Shown here: positions 25,206 through 35,949 of the stretch, in pieces
How the letters are laid out: every line of letters starts with the position of its first letter
Numbering within the stretch: the first letter of the stretch is position 1
Assembly: GCF_008180865.1 (NCBI RefSeq)
Contig: NZ_VTEX01000004.1
Span: 248,001 to 312,000, forward strand
Source of the DNA: Rossellomorea aquimaris
GTDB lineage: Bacteria > Bacillota > Bacilli > Bacillales > Bacillaceae_B
Reading direction: 5' to 3'
DNA: 64,000 nucleotides
Translations under genes and position numbers: made by a program
Notes under the pieces: generated by a model
Databases searched by the model: none
The model's input: only the letters and a program-made list of their open reading frames with translations
What the model was told of the DNA's origin: nothing

Positions 25206-27389
25206 TTAGTTATTCTGTTCTCTTTCCTCTTGCATTTGTTCCTCTGCCTCTTCAGCGTTTTCTACCTTCTTGTTAACTGAAGTGGGATCTTTCTCATCTT
25301 CTACTCGTTTCTTCTTTAGTTCAAAGTACTTATCCATCACTCGTTTAGAAATGTATTTATTGACGTAAGGATCGGCTACTCCGCTTGCTTGGATATGAGA
25401 AGCAGGAACCATTGTGGCATACGCCACTTCAGGGTTATCAAATGGGGCGTACCCGATAAGAGTCGTGTTGTAGTTCAGATCTCCATCCACATACGTCTCA
25501 GCGGTACCCGACTTACCTGCCGCATTATACGGTGCATTCTTAAATTGATCATACGCCGTACCATCAGGGGAGTGGTACACCCTGTAGAAACCTTTTTGAA
25601 CATGCTCGATTTGAGCTTGTGTCGCATCGATTCGATTCAGCACATTCGTCTCTTTTTCAAACAGGATTGGTCCCAGGCTTTCCTGATCATTTGTCGGCTC
25701 TCTAATTTCTTTCATGATATGTGGTTGCACACGATAACCATCATTGGCAATCGTAGAGATGTACTGAGCTAATTGCATCGTTGTATACGTATCGAACTGA
25801 CCAATTACTAAATCAAGTAAGAAACCAGGAGTGGTGTCATTACCAGTCAGTCCAGAAGACTCACCAGGTAAGTCGATTCCAGTCGGCACACCTAATCCGA
25901 ATTGTGCGTAATGGTTCCGAAAGATGTCAAAGGCTTCTGGATTATTCACAATCGGCTCATTCGGTACATACTGACCTCCGGCTACTTTAAGGGCAACCTT
26001 CCACATATATGAATTAGAAGACTTCTCCAGAGCAAACAAGTCTGACATGGGAATTCGTTGGTATCTATTGAACCATGAAGATTTGGGCTTTGTCCCTTTT
26101 ATTTTTAATGGTTCATCGATCAACACTTCTCCCGGTTTTAAATCCCCGGTCATGTATCCTGTTAAAACAGTGGCCCCTTTAACAACCGATCCAACTTCAT
26201 AAGAAGACGTAAAGGTTCCTAACGCAGCATCCCTCATCTCATATTTTCCTGTTTCAGAGTTTTTCACATACTGTTTTCCGGCCATGGCCAATATCTCCCC
26301 AGTATTAGGGTCGATCATGACCACGTAAGCCCGATCCAGGTTAGGAGATTCACCGCGATTCACAATCTGTTTTTGTAATTCTTCTTCTATAATCTTTTCG
26401 ACTTCACGTTGAAGCTCCATATCGATTGTCAGAACAATATCTTTTCCCCGTTGACCTTCTTGAACGAGTACAGATTCCAACACGCTACCGCCTTTGGTGA
26501 CGTTTTTGATTTGTTCCTTTTGACCTTGCAGGACATCTTCATATTCTAATTCAACGTAACTCTTCCCAACTCGATCATTCCGGTTGTAGTCTTTCGCTAA
26601 ATAGGAATCAACCAGGTTCTTGGGCAAACCTTCCCTTGAGGAAGAAACGTTCCCAAGAATCGTCCTCAACGTATCATCAAATACGTACGATCGCTTCCAG
26701 TCTGTAGTGGTATTGATGCCGGGAAGTTCACTGAGGTGTTCACTGACGACTGCAAATTCTTCCGGGGTGACCCCTTCGTTCTTCACAACTTGCGGATTTA
26801 ATGCATATCCGCTGGAGAATTCACGATAAATCGCAATGATTTCTAAATCTTTTTCAGTCAGTGATGCTAACTCGTCTTCTGTGATTCGATCTAGTCTCAT
26901 TTGGTACACTTTCGCGTTTACATCGTCTTCAGATAGATCTTCATTGCCTTGAAGCTTTTTAATTTCCGCTTCTGACACCTTTTTGTCTGCTTGTTCTTTA
27001 TTATTTAATAACCAATAATCTTTCTTGTCTCTTTCTGTCACTTCTTTGGTGTCTTTTTCAATGTACTCAGAAAGCTTGGCAGCAACCTCCATCATCTCTT
27101 CGATCTTTGTGTTGTTTGCACGTGTATACGTAATCGCATTTAACGGTACATTATCGACGATCACATTACCATAACGGTCATACATTTTCCCTCGTGGCAC
27201 ACCTGTATTGACGACAACATCCTCTGTTCTTTCTACTTCCTTCTTGTAGCTTTCTCCGTTCACTATTTGAACGAGTCCCAGTCTAAGAACCAGAAGAGAG
27301 AATAATAAGAACACGGCAAAGAACAGCAGATTCATCCGAACGGGAACATGCGTCTTTCTTTTTCTCTTATTTCTTTTCAATCTTTCCAA
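25206..27389 (-). CDS. pbpA: Class B penicillin-binding protein 2A
   Basis: A 727-residue elongation-type transpeptidase. It has an N-terminal basic stretch and one membrane helix (about 19-45), a PBP dimerisation domain (about 60-340) and a transpeptidase domain. The SxxK motif SVVK lies in YEVGSVVKGATVL, the SxN motif in KSSNSYMWK, and KSGT in AGKSGTAETY. It cross-links lateral-wall peptidoglycan with RodA/MreB partners. The C-terminal tail (about 695-727) is highly charged with EEAEEQMQEE. Monocistronic. The B. subtilis homologue lies in the same place next to yqgE and sodA. Confidence 0.96.
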   Translation of the reverse strand: MERLKRNKRKRKTHVPVRMNLLFFAVFLLFSLLVLRLGLVQIVNGESYKKEVERTEDVVVNTGVPRGKMYDRYGNVIVDNVPLNAITYTRANNTKIEEMMEVAAKLSEYIEKDTKEVTERDKKDYWLLNNKEQADKKVSEAEIKKLQGNEDLSEDDVNAKVYQMRLDRITEDELASLTEKDLEIIAIYREFSSGYALNPQVVKNEGVTPEEFAVVSEHLSELPGINTTTDWKRSYVFDDTLRTILGNVSSSREGLPKNLVDSYLAKDYNRNDRVGKSYVELEYEDVLQGQKEQIKNVTKGGSVLESVLVQEGQRGKDIVLTIDMELQREVEKIIEEELQKQIVNRGESPNLDRAYVVMIDPNTGEILAMAGKQYVKNSETGKYEMRDAALGTFTSSYEVGSVVKGATVLTGYMTGDLKPGEVLIDEPLKIKGTKPKSSWFNRYQRIPMSDLFALEKSSNSYMWKVALKVAGGQYVPNEPIVNNPEAFDIFRNHYAQFGLGVPTGIDLPGESSGLTGNDTTPGFLLDLVIGQFDTYTTMQLAQYISTIANDGYRVQPHIMKEIREPTNDQESLGPILFEKETNVLNRIDATQAQIEHVQKGFYRVYHSPDGTAYDQFKNAPYNAAGKSGTAETYVDGDLNYNTTLIGYAPFDNPEVAYATMVPASHIQASGVADPYVNKYISKRVMDKYFELKKKRVEDEKDPTSVNKKVENAEEAEEQMQEEREQNN

Positions 27390-27471
27390 CCCTTCCTCTA
27401 TGTAAAAATATCTTTATATCGTTACCATCCCTTCTTATTTTATAGAAAAATACAAGGATAATCTAGACATA

Positions 27472-27504
27472 AGCAAAGAGAGGAAATCTTTCCCTCTCTT
27501 TGCT
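27472..27504 (-). terminator. Hairpin after yqgE
   Basis: A 12-bp perfect stem, AGCAAAGAGAGG/CCTCTCTTTGCT. It has only a weak T-stretch, so termination is probable rather than certain. Confidence 0.55.
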
Positions 27505-27512
27505 TAAATATC

Positions 27513-28727
27513 CTAAATGGGTAAGTCCACTTTTCGCACGAAGAAATATATGAGGGTATGACCCGCTCCGAGCATTAATAGGAGGATTGGGATACTCTCT
27601 TCATGGTTAAAAAATGTGACGGCAATGATGAAAGCCAGGACTGACACAATTCTTCCTGAATTCAAGAAAATCTCCCTCACGACAATATACTCGATTCTCA
27701 TTTCAGCGGCGTTCCATCCCGTTCCGATTACATCATATGTCATTGAAATATAAGGTACCAGAAGGATGGGGTATGCAATGGCAATCATCCCGGCATAGAG
27801 CAATAACTTCGTGTAAGTGACATCAAAAACAATCAAGAATATTGCCAGGTAGAGAAGGATTCCACCTAATAAAATGGCCTTTTTTCGAAACTTTTTTTTA
27901 ATCACCCGCGATGCAATGTAATAGCCTACGAATGCGATCCCTGAGTTTATGAGTCCGAATGTACCGATGGCAAACTCACTTCCTGTGCTGATGAACACAA
28001 ACACAGAAATAATGAAGATAAACGTTCCTTCTCTTAAACCCTGGAAGAAGTGGGCGTTCGTAATGAAGCGCCAGTTAGCATTGTTTTTCCTTTCTTCCAG
28101 TATTCTGAGGAATAGGTACCGCCCCGATGCAGGTCGCCTTTTTAGAAAGAAGCTCAAAAGCACGGCTACAGCAAATAACAGGAGAGATAAACCAAATACA
28201 ATGGTATAGCCCTTATACGAAGCAAACCTGGAGATGATATAACCTGCGAGAATTGGTCCGATCATTCCTCCAGCTGATGTTAACGTACCGAGAAAACCAT
28301 TGAAGAAATCTCTCGTTTCAGGTTCCGTAATTTCAAAGGTCAGTACATTAAACGCTAACCAATAGAAGCCGTAGCCGATACCGAGCAACGCTCCTAACAC
28401 AACCAGGTAATTTTCGGCCGACTCCCCGAAAGCCAGTACAGATATGTAAAATAGAGCCAAAAAAATAACCCCGAAGCGTAATACAATTACCCGGTCTACT
28501 TTCTTTGCCCATCTTCCAGCTAATATAAAAGTTAATGGCTGAAAGATGACAACGGTTAAATTATAGATGCCTAAATCAATAAATTCACCTGATTGCTTCC
28601 ACAAGTAGATGTTTACAAATGTGTTTGAGAGCGCAATACTCAAAGAATATAATCCGCCAATCAACAGCAGCAGAGTAAGGTCTCTCGTTAAATCAATATC
28701 GCCTAATAACTTTTTATAGCTACTCAT
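27513..28727 (-). CDS. yqgE: MFS transporter (YqgE-like)
   Basis: A 404-residue major-facilitator protein with about 12 membrane helices and a central basic loop (about 196-215, KRRPASGRYLFLRILEERKN). Located between pbpA and sodA as in B. subtilis yqgE. There is no recognisable substrate motif. A starting RBS (AGGGGAG) is present. Drug or metabolite export is typical of such MFS proteins but unproven here. Confidence 0.85.
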   Translation of the reverse strand: MSSYKKLLGDIDLTRDLTLLLLIGGLYSLSIALSNTFVNIYLWKQSGEFIDLGIYNLTVVIFQPLTFILAGRWAKKVDRVIVLRFGVIFLALFYISVLAFGESAENYLVVLGALLGIGYGFYWLAFNVLTFEITEPETRDFFNGFLGTLTSAGGMIGPILAGYIISRFASYKGYTIVFGLSLLLFAVAVLLSFFLKRRPASGRYLFLRILEERKNNANWRFITNAHFFQGLREGTFIFIISVFVFISTGSEFAIGTFGLINSGIAFVGYYIASRVIKKKFRKKAILLGGILLYLAIFLIVFDVTYTKLLLYAGMIAIAYPILLVPYISMTYDVIGTGWNAAEMRIEYIVVREIFLNSGRIVSVLAFIIAVTFFNHEESIPILLLMLGAGHTLIYFFVRKVDLPI

Positions 28728-28784
28728 TTGAAAAACTCCCCTTTAACGTACCCCTATCTTGTGAAAAAGGGAGGGAAGTTATAC

Positions 28785-28817
28785 AAAAAAAAGAGAGGTT
28801 CTTGAAAGAACCTCTCT
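28785..28817 (-). terminator. Terminator of sodA
   Basis: A 12-bp stem AGAGAGGTTCTT/AAGAACCTCTCT, followed on the minus strand by eight T. Confidence 0.95.
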
Positions 28818-28832
28818 CCTCGTACGATTAAA

Positions 28833-29441
28833 TTATTTAGCAGCTGAATAACGCTTCGCTACTTCATCCCAGTTTACAACGTTCCAAAACGCACCGATGT
28901 AGTCAGGGCGACGGTTTTGATAATTCAGGTAGTATGCATGCTCCCAAACGTCAAGACCTAAAACAGGAGTTTTACCTTCCATTAGTGGGCTATCTTGGTT
29001 TGGTGTGCTTGTTACTTCTAATTCACCGTTGTTTACCACTAGCCAAGCCCAACCTGAGCCAAAGCGGGTAGCAGCAGCGTTAGCAAATTCTTCTTTAAAT
29101 GAATCGAAGCTACCGAACTTGGAAGAGATGGCATCTGCAAGCTCTCCAGATGGAGCGCCTCCACCATTCGGAGATAATACTGTCCAGAATAGAGAGTGAT
29201 TAGCGTGGCCGCCACCATTGTTGCGTACTGCAGTACGAGCACCTTCAGGAACAGCGTCTAAGTTAGAAACAAGATCTTCAATGGATTTGCTTAGTAAATC
29301 ATCGTGACCTTGAAGTGCATCATTTACTTTCGTTACATATGCGTTATGGTGTTTCGTGTGGTGAATGTTCATTGTTTCCTTGTCGATATGAGGTTCTAAT
29401 GCATCATATGCGTAAGGTAATTGCGGTAATTCGTAAGCCAT
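28833..29441 (-). CDS. sodA: Manganese superoxide dismutase
   Basis: A 202-residue Fe/Mn-type SOD that dismutates superoxide in the cytosol. Metal ligands are visible in [10 protein letters not shown] (first His), [11 protein letters not shown] (second His), and [13 protein letters not shown] (Asp and His). The Gly/Gln pattern around GAFWNVVNW fits Mn-SOD of bacilli. The ATG at 29441 follows AGGGAGG and gives the family length; 29 upstream in-frame codons are not supported. Monocistronic. Confidence 0.97.
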   Translation of the reverse strand: MAYELPQLPYAYDALEPHIDKETMNIHHTKHHNAYVTKVNDALQGHDDLLSKSIEDLVSNLDAVPEGARTAVRNNGGGHANHSLFWTVLSPNGGGAPSGELADAISSKFGSFDSFKEEFANAAATRFGSGWAWLVVNNGELEVTSTPNQDSPLMEGKTPVLGLDVWEHAYYLNYQNRRPDYIGAFWNVVNWDEVAKRYSAAK

Positions 29442-29615
29442 TATAAATTCCTCCCTATGTATAGTTTCCTGAACAATGAATTCAGGCCGTTTCAGTATAA
29501 GATTACCAAAACTACTATATCTGTTCAAATATTTTGCCTTCTATTTCTCACTTTTCTCATACAAGAATAAAATTCCCTATATTTTCATTACTAGTCATAA
29601 GAATATATTTCCCCT

Positions 29616-30095
29616 TCAAATAACAAAAAAGAAATATACAGCCATGACAATCTGGATGATTCCTTTTGTCACTACACTGGAGATGAATCCAACGACGGAT
29701 CCAACACCCACTTTTACGGCGGTCTTTAGATTGGATCTATGCACGACCCATTCACCTATGATCGCACCTATAAACGGGCCGATCAGAATCCCGATGACAG
29801 GAATGACAAAAGGGCCGACAAGCAAACCGATCGTACTTCCCCAGATTCCGGCTTTCGTGCCGCCAAATTTCTTTACCCCTATAAGGTTCGCCATGTAATC
29901 AGCTCCGAAAAGGAGAATCACAAACAATACCTGCACAGTCCAGAATAACCAGCTAAAGGGTTCAAAGCTGAAAAACACGCCATATAAAATAAAGCTTCCA
30001 ATCAGAAAGACGACACTCGGCAAGATCGGATATATTAAACCCACAAAGGATAAAATCATGAATACGATGATAATCGTCCAATAAATAAATTCCAT
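29616..30095 (-). CDS. yqgC: DUF456 membrane protein (YqgC)
   Basis: A 159-residue protein with four to five membrane segments that are rich in Gly/Ile/Val repeats (e.g. GIWGSTIGLLVGPFVIPVIG and GILIGPFIGAIIGEW). It belongs to DUF456 (YqgC). The Gly-x-x-x-Gly pattern suggests tightly packed helices. Ribosome site TTAGGAGG. Function is unknown. It lies next to sodA, as in B. subtilis. Confidence 0.85.
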   Translation of the reverse strand: MEFIYWTIIIVFMILSFVGLIYPILPSVVFLIGSFILYGVFFSFEPFSWLFWTVQVLFVILLFGADYMANLIGVKKFGGTKAGIWGSTIGLLVGPFVIPVIGILIGPFIGAIIGEWVVHRSNLKTAVKVGVGSVVGFISSVVTKGIIQIVMAVYFFFVI

Positions 30096-30118
30096 CTTTT
30101 AACACCTCCTAAAGTATA

Positions 30119-30155
30119 AAAAAAATGACCCATTTGACAAATTTCAAATGAGCCA
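30119..30155 (-). terminator. Terminator of the Na/Pi cotransporter gene
   Basis: On the minus strand CTCATTTGA pairs with TCAAATGGG, followed by TCATTTTTTTT. Confidence 0.8.
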
Positions 30156-30164
30156 GCACTTGTA

Positions 30165-31793
30165 TTATTCTACACCCAATACTGCTTCAGCGATATTGAC
30201 AGCATGATCACCGATACGTTCTAGGTTACTGACGATATCAACAAACACGATTCCTGCTTGTCCAGAGCATTTTCCTTCGTTCATACGAAGAATATGCTGT
30301 TTGCGAAGCTTTCTTTCCATCTTATCGATCTGATCTTCTTTTTCAGCTACTTCCCTTGCAATCTCAGTATCGTTCAAGTCTAAAGATTTCAACGCTTTTT
30401 CCACTGTTTCAATTGTTAGATTAAACATTACTTCAAGGTCGTTCATTGCATCATCCGTAATCTTAACCTTGTTGGTCTGTTGGTATTCAATCAGTTCAAC
30501 AATATTCTCAAAATGATCTCCTACACGTTCGATGTCGCGTACGGTATCCATTAAGATTGAATGTCTTTCTGATTCATTCTCTGATAACGAAGCTGAAGAG
30601 AGGTCCACTAAATAATTCGTAATTTTCTTATCGAGGTTGTTAATAGCACCTTCGATTTGGTAGGCTGTTTCTGCATTTTTTGAACTTTTCGTTCTTAAAA
30701 ATTCATTTGTCTCTTCTAATCCTTTAATTGCAAACTGCCCCATACGAAGAACCTCTTCTTTGGCTTGTCCTATTGCAATAGAAGGAGATTGTTCAATAAA
30801 CATTGGATCTAAGTGCTTAGAGTTATAATCCACTATTGAATCCTTACCAGGAATTAGTTTTGTTACTATAACCGCTAAGATCGCAATGAACGGGAATTGA
30901 ATAATCGTGTTTGTTACATTGAATGTCCCGTGAGCAAACGCAATCGTCATTGGTTCATTTAAGTTTAACTGAGCTTGAAGAAATAAAACGAATTTCTCAA
31001 ACACAGGTAATATGATTAAGAAAAGGGTTGTACCGATTAAATTAAATAACACATGGACCGCTGCTGTTCTTCTTGCTGCAACAGATGCGCCCAAGGCAGC
31101 CAACACTGCAGTAATGGTTGTACCTATATTATCACCGAACAATACAGGTAAAGCTGCATTGATATCAATCAGATCTGAAGCATAGAGTTCCTGAAGGATA
31201 CCAATTGTGGCAGATGAACTTTGAACAATAACAGTAAATAGAGTTCCAATTACTACACCAAGAATAGGGTTTGAACTCATGCTAACCGTTAAATCATGAA
31301 AAGCTTCTAGAGAACGTAAAGGTTTCATTCCCCCACCCATTAATTCCAATCCATAGAATAATGCACCGAAACCAAAAATCATTTGTCCAAAATTGTGTAC
31401 TTTTTTATTCTTAAAGAAGAATAACATAATGGTTCCTACTGCAATGATTGGTAATGCATATTCACCAATATCGATTCCAATAATAAATGCGGTTACTGTA
31501 GTACCAATGTTGGCACCCATTATAACCCCGATAGCTTGCTTTAGGGTCATAAAACCTGCGCTTACCAGACCTACAACAATAACCGTCGTACCACTACTTG
31601 TTTGCAGCAGGACTGTTACAAAAATACCAGCAAGTACACCCATAAACGGGTTGGTCGTGAACTTGTCAAGAATCTCTTTCAAACGTTCACCAGCTGTTTT
31701 TTGAAGTCCGTCCCCCATATACTTTATACCAAAGAGGAAAATCCCGAGTCCTCCAAAAAACTGAAACAACATCTCTTGCCAATTTAATTCCAT
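30165..31793 (-). CDS. Na/Pi cotransporter with C-terminal PhoU domain
   Basis: A 542-residue protein. Residues about 1-310 carry the two inverted Na/Pi-cotransporter repeats (QTSSGTTVIVVGLVSAG and QSSSATIGILQELYAS, the QSSS/QTSS signature) in about eight membrane helices. Residues about 345-540 are a PhoU-like helical domain with DIERVGDHFENIVELI and NLERIGDHAVNIAEAV. Such proteins move phosphate with sodium, and the PhoU part may gate them. Close to pst/phoU, suggesting a second, low-affinity phosphate route. No clear Pho box upstream. Monocistronic. Confidence 0.9.
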   Translation of the reverse strand: MELNWQEMLFQFFGGLGIFLFGIKYMGDGLQKTAGERLKEILDKFTTNPFMGVLAGIFVTVLLQTSSGTTVIVVGLVSAGFMTLKQAIGVIMGANIGTTVTAFIIGIDIGEYALPIIAVGTIMLFFFKNKKVHNFGQMIFGFGALFYGLELMGGGMKPLRSLEAFHDLTVSMSSNPILGVVIGTLFTVIVQSSSATIGILQELYASDLIDINAALPVLFGDNIGTTITAVLAALGASVAARRTAAVHVLFNLIGTTLFLIILPVFEKFVLFLQAQLNLNEPMTIAFAHGTFNVTNTIIQFPFIAILAVIVTKLIPGKDSIVDYNSKHLDPMFIEQSPSIAIGQAKEEVLRMGQFAIKGLEETNEFLRTKSSKNAETAYQIEGAINNLDKKITNYLVDLSSASLSENESERHSILMDTVRDIERVGDHFENIVELIEYQQTNKVKITDDAMNDLEVMFNLTIETVEKALKSLDLNDTEIAREVAEKEDQIDKMERKLRKQHILRMNEGKCSGQAGIVFVDIVSNLERIGDHAVNIAEAVLGVE

Positions 31794-32038
31794 TTTTTCA
31801 ACCCCTACTTAAATTTTCGACATTAAACAACAAAAACCCCATATCATTTTTAATATATTATAGAGCAAAGGTAAATACTTTTTACTCTAAATTTACAATA
31901 GGTTAATAAAACTCGCTTTTTATTACAAATTCGTTACAGAATATAATCATTCTAAATTGATTATATTCTCTATACTTGATGCAAAAGAAAGACAAGCATA
32001 AAATAGAAAGGGTATGCACGAAAGGAGAAAGAGTATAA

Positions 32039-32809
32039 ATGAATGTATTTCAACAATTGTATAAAAGTATCTATTCCCCAAAAGACATTGCAACATTCCG
32101 CTTTCAGGGAATTGGCAAGACGATACGTTACGTTTTCTTACTGGCACTAATATCTATTTTACCAGTGGCTGTACAGTTTATTTCGTTTGCAACCAGTGCC
32201 ATCGACAATGTAAGAGAATCAGTTGAAGCTGAATTTCCATCCTTTACAATCGAAAATGGTTCGTTATCTTCCGATCAATCAGAACCGATCACATTAGAAA
32301 AGGATGGCATTACTATCATCTTCGACAGTACAGGCGAACTCAAGGAAGAAAATCTTGACGCAAACGATGCGATAGCCTTTTTGGAAAAGAGTTTCGTAGT
32401 CATCAATCAAGGGAATGTCCAATCTTCTTCCTATAGTTTATTCGGCGATACAGCTCTTACAAAGGATGGCTTAATTGATCTATTAGATTCGTTAATAGAT
32501 ATGAAATGGATTCTCCTTCCCGTAGCGTTATTTTTTCTCTACTTATTCACTTCCGGAATGACGTTCTTGAAGATCACGCTCTTCGCCATAATCGGTGTTA
32601 CGTTTGCCAATGTTCTTAAGCGAAATGTTAACTACCGGCAAAGCTTTCGGATCACCGCCTATTCAGCGACGGTTTCCACGTTATTTTTTACCCTAATGGA
32701 AATGCTGCAAACCTATATTCCTGCAGCCCCGATATTGGATTGGTTTGTAATCACCGTCATTCTTTACTTAGTCGTGAAAGAGATCCCCCAAAAGAGGATC
32801 CGGGCATAA
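32039..32809 (+). CDS. yqgB: DUF1189 membrane protein (YqgB)
   Basis: A 256-residue protein. It begins MNVFQQLYKSIYSPKDIATFRFQG, typical of DUF1189, with a first membrane helix at about 30-50, an external domain (about 55-155) and about four further helices. Function is unknown. It sits near yqgC as in B. subtilis. Ribosome site AAAGGAG. It ends in a strong hairpin, and the convergent chemoreceptor gene begins its 3' end just beyond. Confidence 0.85.
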   Translation: MNVFQQLYKSIYSPKDIATFRFQGIGKTIRYVFLLALISILPVAVQFISFATSAIDNVRESVEAEFPSFTIENGSLSSDQSEPITLEKDGITIIFDSTGELKEENLDANDAIAFLEKSFVVINQGNVQSSSYSLFGDTALTKDGLIDLLDSLIDMKWILLPVALFFLYLFTSGMTFLKITLFAIIGVTFANVLKRNVNYRQSFRITAYSATVSTLFFTLMEMLQTYIPAAPILDWFVITVILYLVVKEIPQKRIRA

Positions 32810-32812
32810 TTA

Positions 32813-32843
32813 AAATCCCTGTCTCACCCGGAGACAGGGATTT
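32813..32843. terminator. Terminator between yqgB and the chemoreceptor gene
   Basis: A 13-bp perfect stem, AAATCCCTGTCTC/GAGACAGGGATTT, with a T-rich tail on the plus strand. It may act for both convergent genes. Confidence 0.85.
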
Positions 32844-32885
32844 CCCTTTTACGTCATTTTTTATAGGAACTATTCAGCTCCATCC

Positions 32886-34631
32886 CTATAACTTGAATTG
32901 CCTGCTTAATTCCTTTAGTTGGTTAGAAGCATTCAATAGCTTTTCTCCTACTTCATGGGTATTCCTAACCTTTTCGTGCTGCTCTTCAAAGGCAGCAAGC
33001 ATCTGCTCCGTTCCCGCTAACGTTTCTTGTGAAACGGAAGAAAACGCCTCTGTTGAAGCCTCAACCTTAGGGAGAGATATTTCTAAATAGCCCAAATCCG
33101 CCTTCATATTTTGTAAATCCGTCGTAACACCATCTATTTCATTTTTCAACAGATCAAACGATTCTCGTGTATCAGTGGCTTCTGATACGTAGTACTGAAA
33201 CTCTTTGAAAAATTGATCGAATTGCCTTGAAGCTTTTAACGTGATTGACTCCATAATATGAATGGTTTCACTTATATTCTTCGTAGCAACTGATGATTGA
33301 TCTGCAAGCTTCTTCACTTCATTGGCGACAACTGCAAATCCACGACCGGATTCACCGGCCCTTGCGGCTTCAATCGCAGCATTGAGGGCGAGGAGTTTCG
33401 TTTGTTCAGCAATTTGATTAATCAAGGAAATCACTGTGACGATGGAGGATGATTGATCATGGACTTCTTGAATGATCTTATTCATTTGCTTGAAGTCTCC
33501 GGATACCCTGTTCAACCCCCCAACCATTTTATCAACCTTGTACTCTCCGTCACCCGCAGATTCATTCATATCCTTTGTTTTCTCAAAGACAGAATTCATT
33601 TTCATAAATATGGATTTTACGGTCATATTCATTTCTTGGAAGTGGTTGACACTTACTTCGGAAGTACCTGCCGTTTCTTCTGCCCCCCCTTTCACCATTC
33701 GTACCGTTTCTACCATATACTCATTTTCTTTCAATAATTCAGATGAAGAGGTTTGAAGCTGTATACCTGTAGATGCTAAACTGTCTGTTGTTTGATGAAT
33801 ATTATGTATTAAGTCTTTCATTTTCACTACCATCGAATCAAAACTCTTTTGAAGGGAAACGATTTCCGGCATCGTCGTTTCGACAGGTATGTTGGAAGCC
33901 AGATCACCATCCCTTATTTTTTTCATCGATTCGCGCAATTGAGCGATCGGGGAGGTCAACCGGTTCACAAATAATAAGACAATGATAAAGGCAACCCCCA
34001 CGCTAAGACCAATCATAACCAGTGTATAGGCAGCCATCGACCGAATGTCTTGCATATACTCTTCCTGAGGGACTACGATCACATATTCACCTTGCAGCTC
34101 TTGAATCGAATGAAAAGCCATCGTATAGGTTTCCCCCTCGATGGTTGTTTCGATGGTCCCCTTTTCAAGTTCTTCGATTTCTTCTATAAGAGGTTTCCCA
34201 AATTGCAATCCAGAATCTTTACTAACTGAAAATGGTACAGCTTCAGAATCTTTAATAAAATAGAATTGTGCTTCAATATTATCTTGGATCAACGCTGTAT
34301 CCTGTTTCTTGATCACATCATTCAGTTTTTTCTCAAATTGTTCCTGTTTACCGACATAAATGAGCATCAAGCTTTGTGCAATATCACTCATCGAGGTCAC
34401 TTCACGATCCAAACGCTGTTCCATTAGATGAATCGTAGCCTGTTTTGACTTTAAATAAGATATCCCTCCAATCGTAGAGCCAGTAATGACAACCAGGAGT
34501 AAAATGACGATCAATAATCGATTCTTTAATGTCAAACTCTTGGAAAAAGGAACAGTCATTTTCCTTTTTAGAACCCTTTTAATCCGCTGAGGCCATTCTC
34601 TTAAGAGGTTCAATATTTTCGACAAATTCAT
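32886..34631 (-). CDS. Methyl-accepting chemotaxis protein
   Basis: A 581-residue transmembrane receptor. It has a first membrane helix (about 37-57), an extracellular sensing domain (about 60-190, Cache-like), a second helix (about 203-225), HAMP (about 226-280, [12 protein letters not shown]) and a long signalling coil with the conserved tip [19 protein letters not shown] and [16 protein letters not shown]. It talks to CheA/CheW in the polar array. The ligand is unknown. The ATG at 34631 follows GGGAAGGG; an ATG 10 codons upstream lacks a ribosome site. Monocistronic. Confidence 0.92.
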   Translation of the reverse strand: MNLSKILNLLREWPQRIKRVLKRKMTVPFSKSLTLKNRLLIVILLLVVITGSTIGGISYLKSKQATIHLMEQRLDREVTSMSDIAQSLMLIYVGKQEQFEKKLNDVIKKQDTALIQDNIEAQFYFIKDSEAVPFSVSKDSGLQFGKPLIEEIEELEKGTIETTIEGETYTMAFHSIQELQGEYVIVVPQEEYMQDIRSMAAYTLVMIGLSVGVAFIIVLLFVNRLTSPIAQLRESMKKIRDGDLASNIPVETTMPEIVSLQKSFDSMVVKMKDLIHNIHQTTDSLASTGIQLQTSSSELLKENEYMVETVRMVKGGAEETAGTSEVSVNHFQEMNMTVKSIFMKMNSVFEKTKDMNESAGDGEYKVDKMVGGLNRVSGDFKQMNKIIQEVHDQSSSIVTVISLINQIAEQTKLLALNAAIEAARAGESGRGFAVVANEVKKLADQSSVATKNISETIHIMESITLKASRQFDQFFKEFQYYVSEATDTRESFDLLKNEIDGVTTDLQNMKADLGYLEISLPKVEASTEAFSSVSQETLAGTEQMLAAFEEQHEKVRNTHEVGEKLLNASNQLKELSRQFKL

Positions 34632-34705
34632 ACACCCTTCCCTAATCTTTCCACATTTCATTTTCTCAAAGAAAGATGAAGGAAGTGTAAAGCTTGTGTA
34701 AAGGA

Positions 34706-35893
34706 TTATTGAATTTTAGGCCGAAAGACCCCCTCCCTACGCTTGGACACAAGTATAAATAACATCAAGTTAAGAAGGGAAAATGCAAAGGTGATCAAAT
34801 ACATTTCCAACACATCGTCTTTCCAAAGGTTGTAAGCAATAGGTCCAAGTGCAACCCCACCGAACCTCACAGCTCCATAAATACTGACAATAAATCCCCT
34901 TTCATTCTCTGATACACTTCCAGTAATAAAGGTATTAATGACCGGCAGCATCAAGCCCAATCCCCCAAAGCTTACTGTAATAAAGAACATCAAAAACCCC
35001 AATGATGAAAAAAAGATCAGAAAGCCTAATGGGACCGACATCATTAACAACCCACATTTCATATACGTCCACCCCAGTTCCTCATCCGCCTTTAACCTCC
35101 CCCCACACCAGTAAGAGCTAATGGTCATCGCACCAAGTGGAAAGATAAATGTAAATCCCTTGAAAAAGCCATCAATATGAAAAGTATTTTCAATATGGTA
35201 GGAAAGGAAGAAGAGAATGCCGAATAATAAAAATAAGCCTATCCCTCCAATCGCATATAGTGGAAATAATAAGCGTCCCTTTGAAATAAAGATGGAGTAC
35301 AGGTTCTTTTTATCAGCCTTGTGATAACCCTCTTTCGTTTCAACCGTTTCTCTGAGTCCTATTAATATCACCACGCACAAAACAGGAAACACCCAAAATG
35401 CATGATTCCAATGGACCAGGATAGCGAGTGTAGCACCAGTAAGTGGTGCGACTACCTTACCTATCCCATTAAACACTTCTAACGAGCCTAACATCCTTGA
35501 GCGCTCCTGTCCCTGAAATATGTCACCGATCAACGCCATGGCCAGAGGTGTCGTTCCAGCGGCACCCACACCTTGTAATCCTCGGCCGATCATGAAGAGA
35601 CTAACAGGTTCATTCACTTCTCCGCTCACAACACAAAGTACACTTCCCAGAATCATTATCCATAGTGAAACAATGATTAATCGTATACGACCAAAGCGAT
35701 CCGACAACATCCCCACAAACGGAATCACCACTGCTGCAGGTATGGTGAATGAGCTTAAGATAAAACCAGACCAGCTGCTATTCAAATGTAAATCCGCTTC
35801 AATACTCGGGAGAATGGGAATAAGCATAGAATTTCCCAGTACCATTAATATGGGCAGTAATCCGATTACCAGTTGGAGAAGCTTATTCGTCAT
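34706..35893 (-). CDS. MFS efflux-type transporter
   Basis: A 395-residue 12-helix transporter. Motif A appears as [13 protein letters not shown] after helix 2, and helix 4-5 has [20 protein letters not shown], which is typical of drug:H+ antiporters. The ATG at 35893 follows AAAGGGG; upstream in-frame codons lack support. It is divergent from yqfZ with about 55 bp between. There is no regulator beside it, so substrate is unknown. Confidence 0.88.
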   Translation of the reverse strand: MTNKLLQLVIGLLPILMVLGNSMLIPILPSIEADLHLNSSWSGFILSSFTIPAAVVIPFVGMLSDRFGRIRLIIVSLWIMILGSVLCVVSGEVNEPVSLFMIGRGLQGVGAAGTTPLAMALIGDIFQGQERSRMLGSLEVFNGIGKVVAPLTGATLAILVHWNHAFWVFPVLCVVILIGLRETVETKEGYHKADKKNLYSIFISKGRLLFPLYAIGGIGLFLLFGILFFLSYHIENTFHIDGFFKGFTFIFPLGAMTISSYWCGGRLKADEELGWTYMKCGLLMMSVPLGFLIFFSSLGFLMFFITVSFGGLGLMLPVINTFITGSVSENERGFIVSIYGAVRFGGVALGPIAYNLWKDDVLEMYLITFAFSLLNLMLFILVSKRREGVFRPKIQ

Positions 35894-35949
35894 GATTCGT
35901 AACCCCTTTATAGTCATATTCATTCTAAAAACCCGGGAGGAAAGTATAT

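Noticed and set aside
31800-31920. Possible Pho boxes before the Na/Pi cotransporter
   Set aside because: TTAACC and TTTACC hexamers are present, but they are 31 bp apart and not on an 11-bp ladder.
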